64,000 nucleotides of DNA from Parapristionchus giblindavisi (lineage: Eukaryota > Nematoda > Chromadorea > Rhabditida > Diplogasteridae). Of this stretch, positions 11,801 to 22,697 are shown in pieces. A program made the translations under genes and the position numbers. The notes beneath the pieces are model-generated. The model made no database searches and had not been told where the DNA came from. It worked only from the letters and a program-made list of their open reading frames with translations. Numbering within the stretch: position 1 is the stretch's first letter; each line of letters starts with the position of its first letter. The stretch lies in the NCBI GenBank assembly GCA_943737045.1, contig CALSFV010000293.1:186001-250000 (forward strand). Direction: 5' to 3'.

Positions 11801-13426
11801 CAGATCCGGGTCGATGTGAGCTACAACTTTGCTGTTAACTGCCAAGCTCTCAGATGAGAGGGGAGTTGGATAAGTCTTAAAACGTGCCTCAATGGGGGTG
11901 CCTCAATGTGAGGCGGTTGGAGTGAAGAGAGAGAAGGGATAGGGGAAGGGAGAGGCGAGAAAGAGTGCGTAGTCCCCGCAAAGGTGCGGGGACTACGCAC
12001 TCTCTCGCAGTGATAGGCCAAACTACGAATTTAGGAAGGGAGAGAGTGTCTCTCACGGGCGATAACTAGAGAGAAGGGAAGGGATGGCAATTGGGTGCGT
12101 AGAATTCGCCCCCGTTCCTGCAACCCTAGTGTGTAGTACTTCCAATATCAAATATCAGGAATCCTCCTCTGGTAACATCGCCATCATGGCTCAGTGGTTC
12201 GACTGTTGCGTAGCAGTCGTTTCCACGTGGGTTCGGGTTCTCTACCTGTTTCGCGATTTTTGCAAGCTTTCTATGGTGTCGTCGTTGTTCAGAGATGTTC
12301 GCACTATAATTATTTCATCTGCCAGAGTGTTTCTGCCTTATCCAAAAACCGCGCTTTCAAATCTCAATTATCACTCGAATTAATAGCTCGGGGTGTGGCT
12401 TTAATAAATATTACTTTATTATACGGGTACGTAATGAACATTACATATTAGGAGATGTTCAAAAAATAGGTGTTCTTTCTTTCTTTCTTTCTGTTCTTTC
12501 TTTATATATATAACTATATTATTTACTATGTAGTGGTAGAGTAATCAAACGACTCGGTAGCATAAGAATATCATTGAAAAAGGACATCGATTATGAGCTT
12601 TCTTTTCCAATTATTTTCTCAAATTAAATGATTTATTCCTGTGTTTAAAGGATCTGGGAATATCTAATTCTGTGAATCGGTGTTTAAGGCAGTTCCGAAT
12701 TTTCAGTTGATCGGAGCTATGATCATCTACTTAGGGCCTATCTCAATCTTCGTGTTTTCGATGATCGTCACTTCTACAGACTTTCCTCCGATACTGCTCT
12801 TCATTATAAGATTTCTATACGCGGTAAGAACTAAAAAGAAGAGATTCTGAAATCGACCGATACGCGAATGTACAGCTAATGCATGTACGCATGTAGGTGA
12901 GGGATGCCCAAAAGTAGTTTCAAAAGTTGCTAGTGTAAACTTTCAGAGCCAGAAAATCGTGGGTTCTAGACATACTTCATTATGTATTACTTCATTCGAT
13001 GTGTTCCATTTCAGCCAGTCTTAGCGCTCGATGCAATGCAGTTCTCCATTTGTTTTCTCTACAAAAATCCTCCGATGAAAGTAAGGTTCATTTTTTTTAA
13101 AAAAACCTGCATGTCAAAATATACTTATTTTCTTCTTGCGCGATGTTCAGAATACAAAATAAATGGAGAGAATATACAGCGGAGAGTTTTCTTTTTGTTT
13201 TTTTCGTAACCCCTTGAAGGTCCTGAAATACAAAAAAAGAGCGGGTAATTTAAGTAATTTTTACTTTTGTCTCACATTTTCCTTACTTGCGTACCCCGTA
13301 ACCTCCGCCGTAACGACAGAGACGTTGCGAAGACGTTACGGCGGAGGTTACGGCGTACGCACGTATGGAACATGTAACACCGCATTACAGGTCATTCGTC
13401 GTCGATTGATTATCAAGGCATCCTGA
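5807..13426 (+). CDS. Receptor gene A: nematode Str-superfamily 7TM chemoreceptor (332 aa, 11 exons)
   Basis: Exons: 5807-5877, 6185-6302, 6445-6570, 6655-6764, 7004-7109, 7270-7354, 7657-7748, 8174-8245, 12707-12823, 13015-13080, 13391-13426 (TGA). All junctions have GT/AG and the joined frame is open for 332 codons. The product starts MESNSTLRYNLHW and has about seven hydrophobic segments: near 21-43, 56-80, 103-125, 142-167, 207-230, 250-276 and 285-316. The region before TM6 (residues 237-260) has SSKTTHLQQKVIGLFFIH, matching the S/T-T-x-x-LQ pattern of nematode Str/Srh/Sri receptors. The expected role is odorant or pheromone sensing in ciliated sensory neurons; that is family knowledge. 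Intron 8 (4.46 kb) contains foldback copy 2, yet all exons remain intact. The exact subfamily is unresolved. Confidence 0.87.
8698..8705. repeat. 8-bp target-site duplication, foldback copy 2
   Basis: GTGTGTAG lies here directly before TAGGGTTGC and again at 12129-12136 directly after GCAACCCTA. It differs from the duplication of copy 1, so the two copies are separate insertions and not one duplicated segment. Confidence 0.9.
8706..12128. mobile_element. 3.42-kb foldback transposon, hAT-like, copy 2, in intron 8 of gene A
   Basis: This is a second copy of the element at 707-4130. The only difference I noticed is one T fewer in a poly-T run (near 9439, versus near 1440). It lies between exon 8 (ends 8245) and exon 9 (starts 12707) of gene A. 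It has the same internal palindrome and the same nested TA element. Transcription of gene A would run through both arms and could give a hairpin more than 1 kb long. Confidence 0.9.
11207..11695. mobile_element. Nested TA-flanked foldback (489 bp) inside copy 2
   Basis: This is the equivalent of 3209-3697. Because both copies of the host element carry it at the same place, it entered before the host element was copied. Confidence 0.8.
12474..12513. repeat. TTCTTTC-type microsatellite in intron 8 of gene A
   Basis: A short run of TTTC repeats followed by TATATATA. It is simple sequence. Confidence 0.6.
13290..13362. repeat. Short hairpin in intron 10 of gene A
   Basis: GTAACCTCCGCCGTAACG is followed by its inverted partner CGTTACGGCGGAGGTTAC around a small loop. 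The same hairpin core, with the same GTAACCTC motif, recurs in intron 1 of gene C (37869-37988). Confidence 0.65.
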
Positions 13427-13456
13427 AACTGTTCAACAGACCGACCACAAACATTT

Positions 13457-14522
13457 GATCATTCACTGGAAATGAAAATCATTACATTGGATAATATTTC
13501 TCGACGTGTTGTGTCGCCCTTTTGTCTTCCTTACTCTAGCGATTATCGGAATATGATTGCTTGTGTTTCAAAAATTTTTATCCATTTTGAGCCAATTGCC
13601 CGTTCCCATCATTATTTCGGACAGTTATGTACATTTGCGGTCGATTAATTAGAAATCACATCTGCCTTTCTTTTAGACGCCAGAATAAATACTATAACGC
13701 ATGTCTAATAACCATTTTAATGCAGACACAAAGAATAACAGAGTAGGAAAATGAAAAGGAATGATTGCATACATATTTAGCATTGCAGGGTAGCGCAATA
13801 AAAGGGGAAATATCAAATCTCGAACATCTATCCTATGCGGCGGACGAATGATTACCAAGAAGATTCTGTATCAGCAATAATAAAACATAGAATTATAATT
13901 AGAGAATGATCCACTACTTGGACGAGAACTAATACAGAAGTTTTTTTTAAAATTCGAATATGCAAATTTTTGAAATTTGAAGAAGTAAATTTTACAAATT
14001 TAAAAAAAATTTTACGCACTGATGTTTTCCGAAGATGAAACATTGATTATCATGAATTGACGGATTTCAACAAACTAACAAATAAATGATTGTGATCCTT
14101 TTTTTGAGTGTTCTTTGCAGTAAATACAGTGGTGACTGCGATTTTGTATTGTTGTTAATTTGCAATCCATTTAATTTTTTTATTGTTTTCACTATATTCA
14201 TATTAGTTTGTAGTTGTACCGCCAAAACCTGTCGTTCTCGTACTGTGTCGTTTTCTTTAGTTTCGATGGTTGTTGTATTTTTTGTTTCCTGTAGCTTTTT
14301 TAAATTTTATTTTGCTATTCAATATATAATAGGGCTTGAAGAATCATTATCGTTTGTTTGGAAATTAAAGTGTTCAACAAAAAAAAATAAAACACTCTCT
14401 CAATGACCTCTTCATTGTGCACAATATTTCTTTGTTCTTTAACAACGAGAGAGCGTAGAGTGTTGAAGAGACCGTTGACAAAGGTTTCAGCCCCTTTAAG
14501 ATAATGACTCAACCGCCTCTCG
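13457..14522. repeat. 1.07-kb direct repeat, left copy
   Basis: It is nearly identical to 15923-16990, with only scattered single-base differences and a few 1-bp indels. It starts GATCATTCACTGG and ends CCGCCTCTCG. The last ~125 bp (about 14390-14510) resembles the short AGGGA...TCCCT MITEs at 17394-17506 and 20539-20651. The repeat does not start TG or end CA, so it is not a standard LTR. Short T-rich frames inside it do not look coding. Confidence 0.85.
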
Positions 14523-14726
14523 GCTCGGTACTTAACAACAACTAAAGAGACACAGAAGGAAACAAGCAATGGACCGGTGGACACTCACAGGGAGAAGGGT
14601 GAAGTGAAGGAAATGGAACAATTGGAAAACGAAGTAATGAAGCAATAAAGAAGAAACACAGAAAAGAAATCAACAATTCTAGGAAACAATGTAACGATGG
14701 AATAATGGGAGAAAAAGGGGTAAGCA

Positions 14727-15800
14727 TCATGAGAGCGGGAGGGCACCGCCCTGGGAATCTACAGTATCCTCAATGTAAGGCGCGAGGCCACCCAAGGATC
14801 TCCACCGACCTCTTCTCTGTACAGACTCGAGAGGGGCTCCTTGTCTGATGGATTCCATAGCTCCTCCAGCTCTCAGTTGGTGGGGAGTGATCCGTGGCAC
14901 TCCGGCTCGAGTGCAGAGAAGGGCGAGATCGTGTCTAAAAGAATCTTGGGACAGGGGCTTGTGAGGGTGGGAAAACGAGGGAAACACGAAGGGAGAGTGA
15001 GGGACTACGTCCTTGTATGAGCGAAATAGGGAAAGCACAGGGGATTGGTTATCTATGGAGATAAAGGTATTTCTACCTTCACAGAATTGGTCGTTTTTAG
15101 CCTTTTGTACAGATACTTTAAGGTGGGAAGGGGACCACTGTAGGTCATCCCATTTGAGGGCTAGCAGCTCTCCTACCCTAAGAAGGGCGGAGAACGAGAG
15201 AGCGGCACCGAGAGCGGTACGGGTAGCAATAACATCATTACAATGTGAAAGAGAATATTGAACAAGTGAATCGATATGTGACCGAGGAACACTACCGTGA
15301 TGAGATACAGTAAACCTTCTACGGGTAGACTCGTGTAAATTGGACAAGAAATGGGCAAAGGTTGAGGGAAGGGGATCCGAGAAATGGCAGAAAGCAGAGG
15401 ATAAAACTCTAAGAGTAGATATGGATCGTCCTTCTTCGATCTTCCTCAGTGAGTAGATCAGGAGTGACGAGGGGCAGGCAGGATCGAGGCCTCTTGAAGT
15501 CGCATACGCTCTGATTACTATAAGATTAATAATAGTTACTCTTCGAGTTTCAGATGTGATTTACCTCAAGTTCGCCATGGCTCCTTTGTAAGCTCGCATA
15601 GTCGCTGGCGCTTTGGCTCCTTCGATGGACTTGATCAGGACCGGAATAAGAGCGGGATCGACTTGGGATACAGTATTAGCGAGGTCCTTTACCATCGACC
15701 CTTTCTGTCCTGGAATAACACTTCGTCTCGTTCTATTATATCATGAGCACCTGGGCCGAGAGGGTAATAGGGAGGGTGGGTGGGCCATTCGCCGAAAAGC
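14727..15800 (-). CDS. Tyrosine recombinase (DIRS/Crypton-like), possibly with introns
   Basis: The minus-strand frame 15510-14727 encodes a tyrosine recombinase catalytic domain: ALLRVGELLALKWDDL (catalytic Arg), ITPHQLRAGG (His-x-x-Arg), RRGRWRS (Trp), and YIED (likely nucleophile Tyr) near the end. Upstream, 15709-15565 continues with a core-binding-like helix region (GQKGSMVKDLANTVSQVDPA; later RAYKGAMANLR). Joining it needs removal of 15564-15511 (54 nt, GT...CAG), which contains an in-frame stop. A further 41-nt intron (15750-15710) could lead to a small exon at 15800-15751. The true 5' end is not found. These enzymes cut and rejoin DNA to insert mobile elements. No reverse transcriptase is visible nearby. 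The gaps could instead be stop mutations. Confidence 0.72.
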
Positions 15801-15922
15801 CTAGAATGAGTAAACAAACGAGAGAGAGACGCGGCAGAGGGAAATGATGTGCAGGTATGTCAGGTCTCGTTTGGAAGCGCGCATTCGAATCGTTTAGCCG
15901 CTACCGTATTCGCCAAACTAAA

Positions 15923-16990
15923 GATCATTCACTGGAAATGAAAATCATTACTTTGGATAATATTTCTCGACGTGTTGTGTCGCCCTTTTGTCTTCCTTAC
16001 TCTAGCGATTATCGGAATATGATTGCTTGTGTTTCAAAAATTCTTATCCATTTTGAGCCAATTGCCCGTTCCCATCATTATTTCGGGCAGTTATGTACAT
16101 TTGCGGTCGATTAATTAGAAATCACACCTGCCTTTCTTTTAGACGACAGAATAAATACTATAACGCATGTCTAATAACCATTGTAATGCAGACACAAAGA
16201 ATAACAGAGTAGGAAAATGAAAAGGAATGATTGCATACATATTTAGCATTGCAGGGTAGCGCAATAAAAGGGGAAATATCAAATCTCGAACATCTATCCT
16301 ATGCGGCGGACGAATGATTACCAAGAAGATTCTGTATCAGCAATAATAAAACATAGAATTATAATTAGAGAATGATCCACTACTTGGACGAGAACTAATA
16401 CAGAAGTTTTTTTTAAAATTCGAATATGCAAATTTTTGAAATTTGAAGAAGTAAATTTTACAAATTTAAAAAAAATTTTACGCACTGATGTTTTCCGAAG
16501 ATGAAACATTGATTATCATGAATTGACGGATTTCAACAAACTAACAAATAAATGATTGTGATCCTTTTTTTGAGTGTTCTTTGCAGTAAATACAGTGGTG
16601 ACTGCGATTTTGTATTGTTGTTAATTTGCAATCCATTTAATTTTTTTATTGTTTTCACTATATTCATATTAGTTTGTAGTTGTACCGCCAAAACCTGTCG
16701 TTCTCGTACTGTGTCGTTTTCTTTAGTTTCGATGGTTGTTGTATTTTTTGTTTCCTGTAGCTTTTTTAAAATTTTATTTTGCTATTCAATATATAATAGG
16801 GCTTGAAGAATCTTTATCGTTTGTTTGGAAATTAAAGTGTTCAACAAAAAAAAAAGAAAACACTCTCTCAATGACCTCTTCATTGTGCACAATATTTCTT
16901 TGTTCTTTAACAACGAGAGAGCGTAGAGTGTTGAAGAGACCGTTGACAAAGGTTTCAGGCCCTTTAAGATAATGACTCAACCGCCTCTCG
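15923..16990. repeat. 1.07-kb direct repeat, right copy
   Basis: This is the partner of 13457-14522, in the same orientation and 2,466 bp away. The pair exactly brackets the recombinase segment, so it is either the repeat structure of a recombinase-based element or a partial tandem duplication. Confidence 0.85.
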
Positions 16991-17393
16991 AATTGAAAAA
17001 TTCACTCCTCTCATTTTCTCATTCGTCTATGGTATATCGCTGTTTGGCGGTCTCTAATAATGAGGTCATTTCCATACGAACGATAAGGATTCTTCACGGG
17101 CGGTTGTTTCTTCTCATTGTGTGAATAAAATAAATGCCCTAATATTATAGCATGCAATTTCGATGAACAAACGTATTTTTGCATGACCTTTCCTCGATTG
17201 ATACCCTACAAATGCGGGTGGGTACCTTGCCGAATTTGGGTGGATTCGAATCAAATGCTCATGGGTCACAGCGTTCTCATGACTTTCAAAGCAAGAACGA
17301 CCTTGTCAACCGACTTGTGAACCGTTGCCGGAACAGTCACCACTCAATCCACCCCCACTGGAGTCATTTTAGGAATATAAAATAATTTATTCA
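16991..17393. other. Intergenic, no gene seen
   Basis: A 68-codon frame (17179-17385) shows no domain or family resemblance that I recognise, and I do not call it. Confidence 0.3.
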
Positions 17394-17506
17394 AGGGAGA
17401 GTGACCTCTCTCAATTGCCTCTTCATCGCGCACACTATTTCTCTGTTCCATAACAACGAGAGAGCCTAGACTGTTGAAGATGCTGCTGACAAAGGTTTCA
17501 GTCCCT
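17394..17506. repeat. 113-bp AGGGA/TCCCT MITE
   Basis: Ends are AGGGAGAGTGACC and GTCCCT, with TTCA on the left and TTAA on the right. It resembles 20539-20651, the tail of the 1.07-kb repeats, and the ends of 24847-25264. It lies just upstream of the first recognised exon of gene B. Confidence 0.6.
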
Positions 17507-17892
17507 TTAAGAATATCTTCGTGAATATTTTATGCTCGGAATGAGAAAACTTGGTATGGGCAATACATTATAAACAATCACTGGTGCGTAGTTATGTAAT
17601 TCGCGAATAAAAATGGAGGAAACGGAGCAATTTGCTTTTCTTATTTTATTAAGTATCTTTTTTTTTTGTAAATACTATCTTTTTAGATATCAATCAATTA
17701 TTCCCTTCGTGTCTCTGTTTGCCATTCATCCGTTGGTATTTTATATTCTGTATAAGGACAGGAGTTTATATAAGACGGTCAAATGGGGATATATCGTGAA
17801 TCAGGTATTTATTATTGTAAACGAGCCGTGAGCTTCGTGAGACTTGTCTTAACAAGAAATTAATTCATTGATCAAAAGAAAAGGAAAGGAAA

Positions 17893-18156
17893 TGCATCGT
17901 TACATTTGCCTTCTCCGGTATTTTTTGCTCGTGTGGCACACCGTTGTGAGGCTAAATCTCGCGGGGTACACCGTGAGGTGCACCACGGTGTGGAAGGGAC
18001 GGTGTGCCTCGCGGGGTGGACATCAAATCTCGCGGGGCACACCGTCCCTCCAGCCCCGCGGGGCACGCCGTCATCCACCTCGCGGGGCACCCCGTCTAGA
18101 GGCTGCAGCTCACGAGGTACCCCGTCTCAAGGCGTATGGCAAAACGTAACGATGTA
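17893..18156. repeat. GC-rich foldback in intron 2 of gene B
   Basis: Outer ends are TGCATCGTTACATTTGCC and its inverted partner GGCAAAACGTAACGATGT. The interior repeats a CTCGCGGGGCACACCGT-like motif at least six times in both orientations. It is much more GC-rich than its surroundings. Confidence 0.6.
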
Positions 18157-18504
18157 AAACAAAATATGCCCGCGTGTTTTACCTGCATTCCTTTTAATTT
18201 TGTCACCAAAGAGGAACTTTTTGAGACCATCGAAAGTTCTGAGTGGCCAACCACGCATATCGGAAATATCATGCGTCTTCATGCGTCAATTTTTTATTTT
18301 TTTTTGGAGTTACACTATACCGCTGAGTCGCAGTGTTAGCGCCTCCAATCTATTGGCTGATAGGGCCTATCCTGATCTGAAGGACCAGTGGCCATGGCCT
18401 ACGATCAAACTGTGCTTGGAGCTCACAGTGGAGGATTTAGTTCGTGGTTTTTGACACCACTTCCGACATTTCTTAACCCCCTCGGTATTGGGTGGATCTT
18501 TCAG

Positions 18505-18569
18505 GGCGGGGGATCGAACTCGTGATCCTCTGATTATAGGCAGCGCTCACAACCACTACGCTATCCCGC
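18505..18569 (-). repeat. tRNA-like sequence (degenerate)
   Basis: On the minus strand, GCGGGATAGCGTAGTGG resembles a tRNA 5' end with A box, and GAGTTCGATCC resembles a B box. Acceptor and T-stem pairing are imperfect, so I do not call a functional tRNA. It lies in intron 2 of gene B. Confidence 0.45.
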
Positions 18570-18860
18570 ATAAATGCGCTAAAACGAAAATTTACTCTTT
18601 CGCAACTTCTGAACAGTGCCAATACTACTAAAATTCAGATATTTCTACTAGTATTTGAGTTCACATTGTGCTACCTATCCCGTCCTCATCTCCTCACTCC
18701 CTACGCTGCAGTCTATTTCGAAGGCCCTCTTTTCAAGTCGGGACTCAACAAGCGATTGATACTTGTTAGTTGAGAACAAAATAAATTAAAATCAATGATG
18801 TTTACATGTGGACGAATTGACCATATAAACTAGAAATAATTCAGTATGTAATACTTAAGT

Positions 18861-19070
18861 GGTGTTCTGGAAAAGTAGATGGAAAAGTGAAAAGTAGCGT
18901 TATTTTTGTGATTGCAAAAATAGTTGGAAAAGTAACGTCGTAATTGACAAATTTTTACAACAAAAAGCCTTTATGCGAGTGTTGGATTACTACTTTTCCA
19001 ACTACTTTTACAATCACAAAATTAACGGTACTTTTCAGTTTTGCATCTACTTTTCCAAGATATTAACACC
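18861..19070. repeat. 210-bp foldback in intron 3 of gene B
   Basis: GGTGTTCTGGAAAAGTAGAT on the left is matched by an inverted ATCTACTTTTCC...AACACC on the right. Arms of about 75-80 bp are rich in GGAAAAGTA and TACTTTTCC. Confidence 0.65.
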
Positions 19071-20141
19071 ACATTACTTACTTGCTAAGTTACTTGGTAG
19101 ATCCTTCGCCGGCTAATGATATATTAAAAGGTCACTGTAATAGAAATAATCGATAATATCTAATGCAGGCAATATTATTTTTGACGATGACGTCATGTAC
19201 CTCGTCCTTTATCTTTCTGCTTCTGCGACTACATGCTGTGGTGTTCGCAACGAACATCAGTGATACTCAATTCAGATTGAGGAACAGGTTTACCTACACA
19301 AAATTTTTGCACAAATGCAAGTATATTCTCGTTGTACATATTATGACAAAACTTAGTTCAGATCTCACTTCTTCATAATGTCCTTTGTGATCTTGGTCAC
19401 AAACGTCTTCGCCACAACTTTCGCTTATCTCTCAAAAGACGCCGATGAAGCTGATTTAGTCACAAGCGTTCGTTTTACTCATTGTTAGGAACACATTCAG
19501 GAAAAAAATTACTCCTTCATGAAAATATCAAGAAAAACTAAGAATTTTGAAACAAATTAGTATTTCACATTACATTACATTTTCCATCTGATTGTGAATT
19601 TCATTAATTTAGTATTTCTTTAAATAACGTTCACGTTTCTTAAAAAAAATAAAATTCTCTCTTGAAAATCTGAAGAAATTCAAGAAATTGAAGAATTCAA
19701 TAATCAAGATATCACAACCCTGCTGCTAATCATGACAATATATTGATATCACTAATAATTACAATATAATAATAAGCATTGGTTAAAGAGTCCAGATTTG
19801 TCTTGGCTCAAGGAAAGAGGTGGACTCATTTACTACTTCGGAACTCAGGGAAATTTGCAATATTATAACGCAGGTCAGATCTCCCAAATGATTTTAAATT
19901 ACTTTGGAAGCCTATAAAGGCATAAGATTTGATGATCAGTAATCTGTGTATAGTTTTTTTGGTCAAATTGTCACCATTTTCAGCCATGCCTTATCTAGTA
20001 ATAGCAATAATCGTGATGGCCACGCTAGTTACATTTCTCAGCGTTCACGCGATGTTGGGTATGAGGAAGCAAATGGTATACAGACTACTTGTCATATTAA
20101 TCTGACCTCATTTTGACCCAATTTTGAGTTTTTGGGTGTTG

Positions 20142-20256
20142 TTAAAGCAACACCCCTAGCTAATTAGAAACTCTCCGCTCGGACCACACTCTCGCTTTCT
20201 TTGCCTGTGAGAGTATTGCCAATGCGAAGAGTAACATTAGCTTGGGTTGTACCTCT
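20142..20256. repeat. TTAA-target MITE in intron 7 of gene B
   Basis: TTAA followed by AGCAACACCCC opens the element and TTGGGTTGTACCTCTAA closes it. The interior has the family's CTCTCCGCT...AGAGAGT pattern. It is the same family as 43067-43189. Confidence 0.5.
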
Positions 20257-20538
20257 AATACTGTACCAGTTGAAAAAAAAACTGCCTGCGAAATGCACCT
20301 AGCAGTTTGCTATTAAACGCAGTGGATTAAGGGAAAAAATCAGTTTCGTTGGTAAATATGTCATTATATTTGCAGACTGCTACAAAGGTGTTGGTTACTT
20401 CTAAAACCACTCGCTTGCAGCAAAAAGTTATCGCACTCTTCTTTATTCATGTGAGGCTTGACCATTTTGTTTGAAACTCTCCCAGCAAACTCTTATTGTG
20501 CACTTCACGGCTAATGGGCAAAGTTGATGATTTTTCAA

Positions 20539-20651
20539 AGGGACCGTAACCTCACTCAATGGTCTCTTCATTGCGCACACTATTTCTTTGTTCTCTCACA
20601 ACGAGAGAGCATTGCGCGTCGAAGAGATTATTGAGTGAGGTTACGCTCCCT
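20539..20651. repeat. 113-bp AGGGA/TCCCT foldback MITE in intron 8 of gene B
   Basis: AGGGACCGTAACCTCACTCA pairs with the inverted TGAGTGAGGTTACGCTCCCT. TTCAA lies on both sides, a likely target duplication. Confidence 0.7.
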
Positions 20652-21574
20652 TTCAACAGCATTCAGTCGCCAGGTTTTAACAGTAATACTATATTATACG
20701 AGTGCATAATGAACCTTTCCTACCAGGGAAAATGGTTGAATGCATGCACAGCATACATTTTCGGTGTCCTCACTGGTGTCTTTATGTAGTGGGCCGATTT
20801 AGAAAAATCGTTATTTTTCGCTTAAATTGCAGTGTTTCACATAAAAAGTGGTCCTTATATAGTGGGTAGATCCCGAAAATGAGCCATGAATAGTGGGTCG
20901 ATCCTCAGGATGTGAGGGTATGAGAATGTATGATGCATTTATGGTAGTTTCTTATTTCCAGTTGATCGGAGCTGTGATAATCTACATAGCGCCTATCACA
21001 ATTTTCGTCCTTTCCATGATCGTCACCTCCACAGACTTCCCTCCGATACTGCTCTTCATTATCAGAATTCTATGCGCTGTGAGCGAGTTTTATAGACCCT
21101 CGGGTACCTGGAAATGGGTGATCCCATCGAATACTCTCACTATATTTGTCTGTGATGTCAGATCCTGGGTTATTGAGCGTATAAAAATCACTTGTTTTAT
21201 TTGTAGAAGAGACATGGTTCAGAAACTATGCCGATCTCTTTTATATGTCTGAGGGAACAGACATTCTGACCGGGGGAGGTGACATAGCGAAAAATAAATT
21301 TTTCTGTTTGATGTGGAATAAAATAGTACACTACCAGGCGACCTCAGCCGTGCATATGAGAAAGTTTGATTTTGTGTCTGAAGGTTACTGTAAGAAAAAA
21401 ATGTACGGTAGGTCGAAAAAATTATTTCGGTTCCCAAGCATCCTATGGAGTCGGGAGTGATACCGATCGATTCTTTGTGCGAATACAAGCGACTTTTGCT
21501 TCCACCACTTTTTAATCAGGACTTCGAAGAATTTAGTTATTATGAAAATAAACTTTTGAACGTTAATTACTATA

Positions 21575-22697
21575 TGACGGTTCTCTAGAATGAAAAAATT
21601 AAATTTGCTAAAATCGTTCTACATTTAATAACAAACCTTATATTAAAATATGATGACAAACAAACCCGTCAACGATAGTACACGAAAGCAAAATACGACA
21701 GCGACTCATAAAAAACTCATTTCGATAATCTTTTATGGTGTATTTGTCATACCGTATGCGCATCTTCTTCACGGCTCTATACCCGGCTTCCACGATAAAT
21801 GATTTAATGTGTTGTTGAACAATTTTTTACTTAAAATTAAAGGACACGATAGGGAAAAATTCTAAAAACAAAATGAATCGATAAAGCTATTAATGGGGTC
21901 AGGTATAGAACCGTGAATGAGACGGTGTGATACTGCACCATAAGATTATCGTGAAGTAAGTTTTCATTTCGTATTTTTCTATCGTGTTCAAATGCCCATT
22001 ATTTTTGTCTTCACATTTTAATGTAAGGTTAGTTATTCTTAAAAAGAGCGGTACAAATCATACATGGGCGGAATGCATAGAGGTCGATTCCACAGGAGGC
22101 ATCCAAACGAAAAATAGTTAATTTTACATTGGGCTTTCACATTTTTCTGAGAAATTTGATCTATACGTCATTTTTAATTTTACTGGGGAACCCCCATGAC
22201 GGCGCCCATGTATGGTACAAATCGATTCCTCGTTCGAATATAAGCAACTTGTGCTCCAATCACCTAAAAATGGGAAATTTGAACACGATAGTAAATTACA
22301 ACAGAAACTCAGAAAAATTCACTTTACGATAATCGTATGATGCAGTATCACACCGTCTCATTCACGGCTCTATACCTGACCCCATTAATAGCTTTATCGA
22401 TTCATTTTGTTTTTAGAATCGTGTCCTTTAATTTTAAGTAAAAAATTGTTCAACAACACACTAAATCATTTATCGTGGAAGCCGGATATAGAGCCGTGAA
22501 GAAGATGCGCATACGGTATGACAAATACACCATAAAAGATTATCGTGAAATGAGTTTTTTATGAGTCGCTGTCGTATTTTGCTTTCGTGTACTATCGTTG
22601 ACGGGTTTGTTTGTCTTCATATTTTAATATAAGGTTAGTTATTAAATGTAGAACGATTTAAGCAAATTTAATTTTTTCATTCTAGAGAACCGTCATA
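21575..22697. mobile_element. 1.1-kb foldback nested in intron 9 of gene B
   Basis: Ends are TGACGGTTCTCTAGAATG and the inverted CATTCTAGAGAACCGTCA, with TATA-like flanks. The arms pair for about 390-420 bp. Without it, flanking sequence (ATTACTATA...TACATCGAAAATTC) resembles the uninterrupted partner arm at 23174-23200, so it was inserted into an older palindrome. Confidence 0.7.

Noticed and set aside
14086..14406. 106-codon frame in the 1.07-kb direct repeat (also at 16552)
   Set aside because: T-rich hydrophobic translation that changes frame between the two copies because of 1-bp indels, so it is not under protein selection.
13457..16990. LTR retrotransposon
   Set aside because: The direct repeats do not start TG and end CA, no gag or RT is seen, and the enclosed gene is a tyrosine recombinase.
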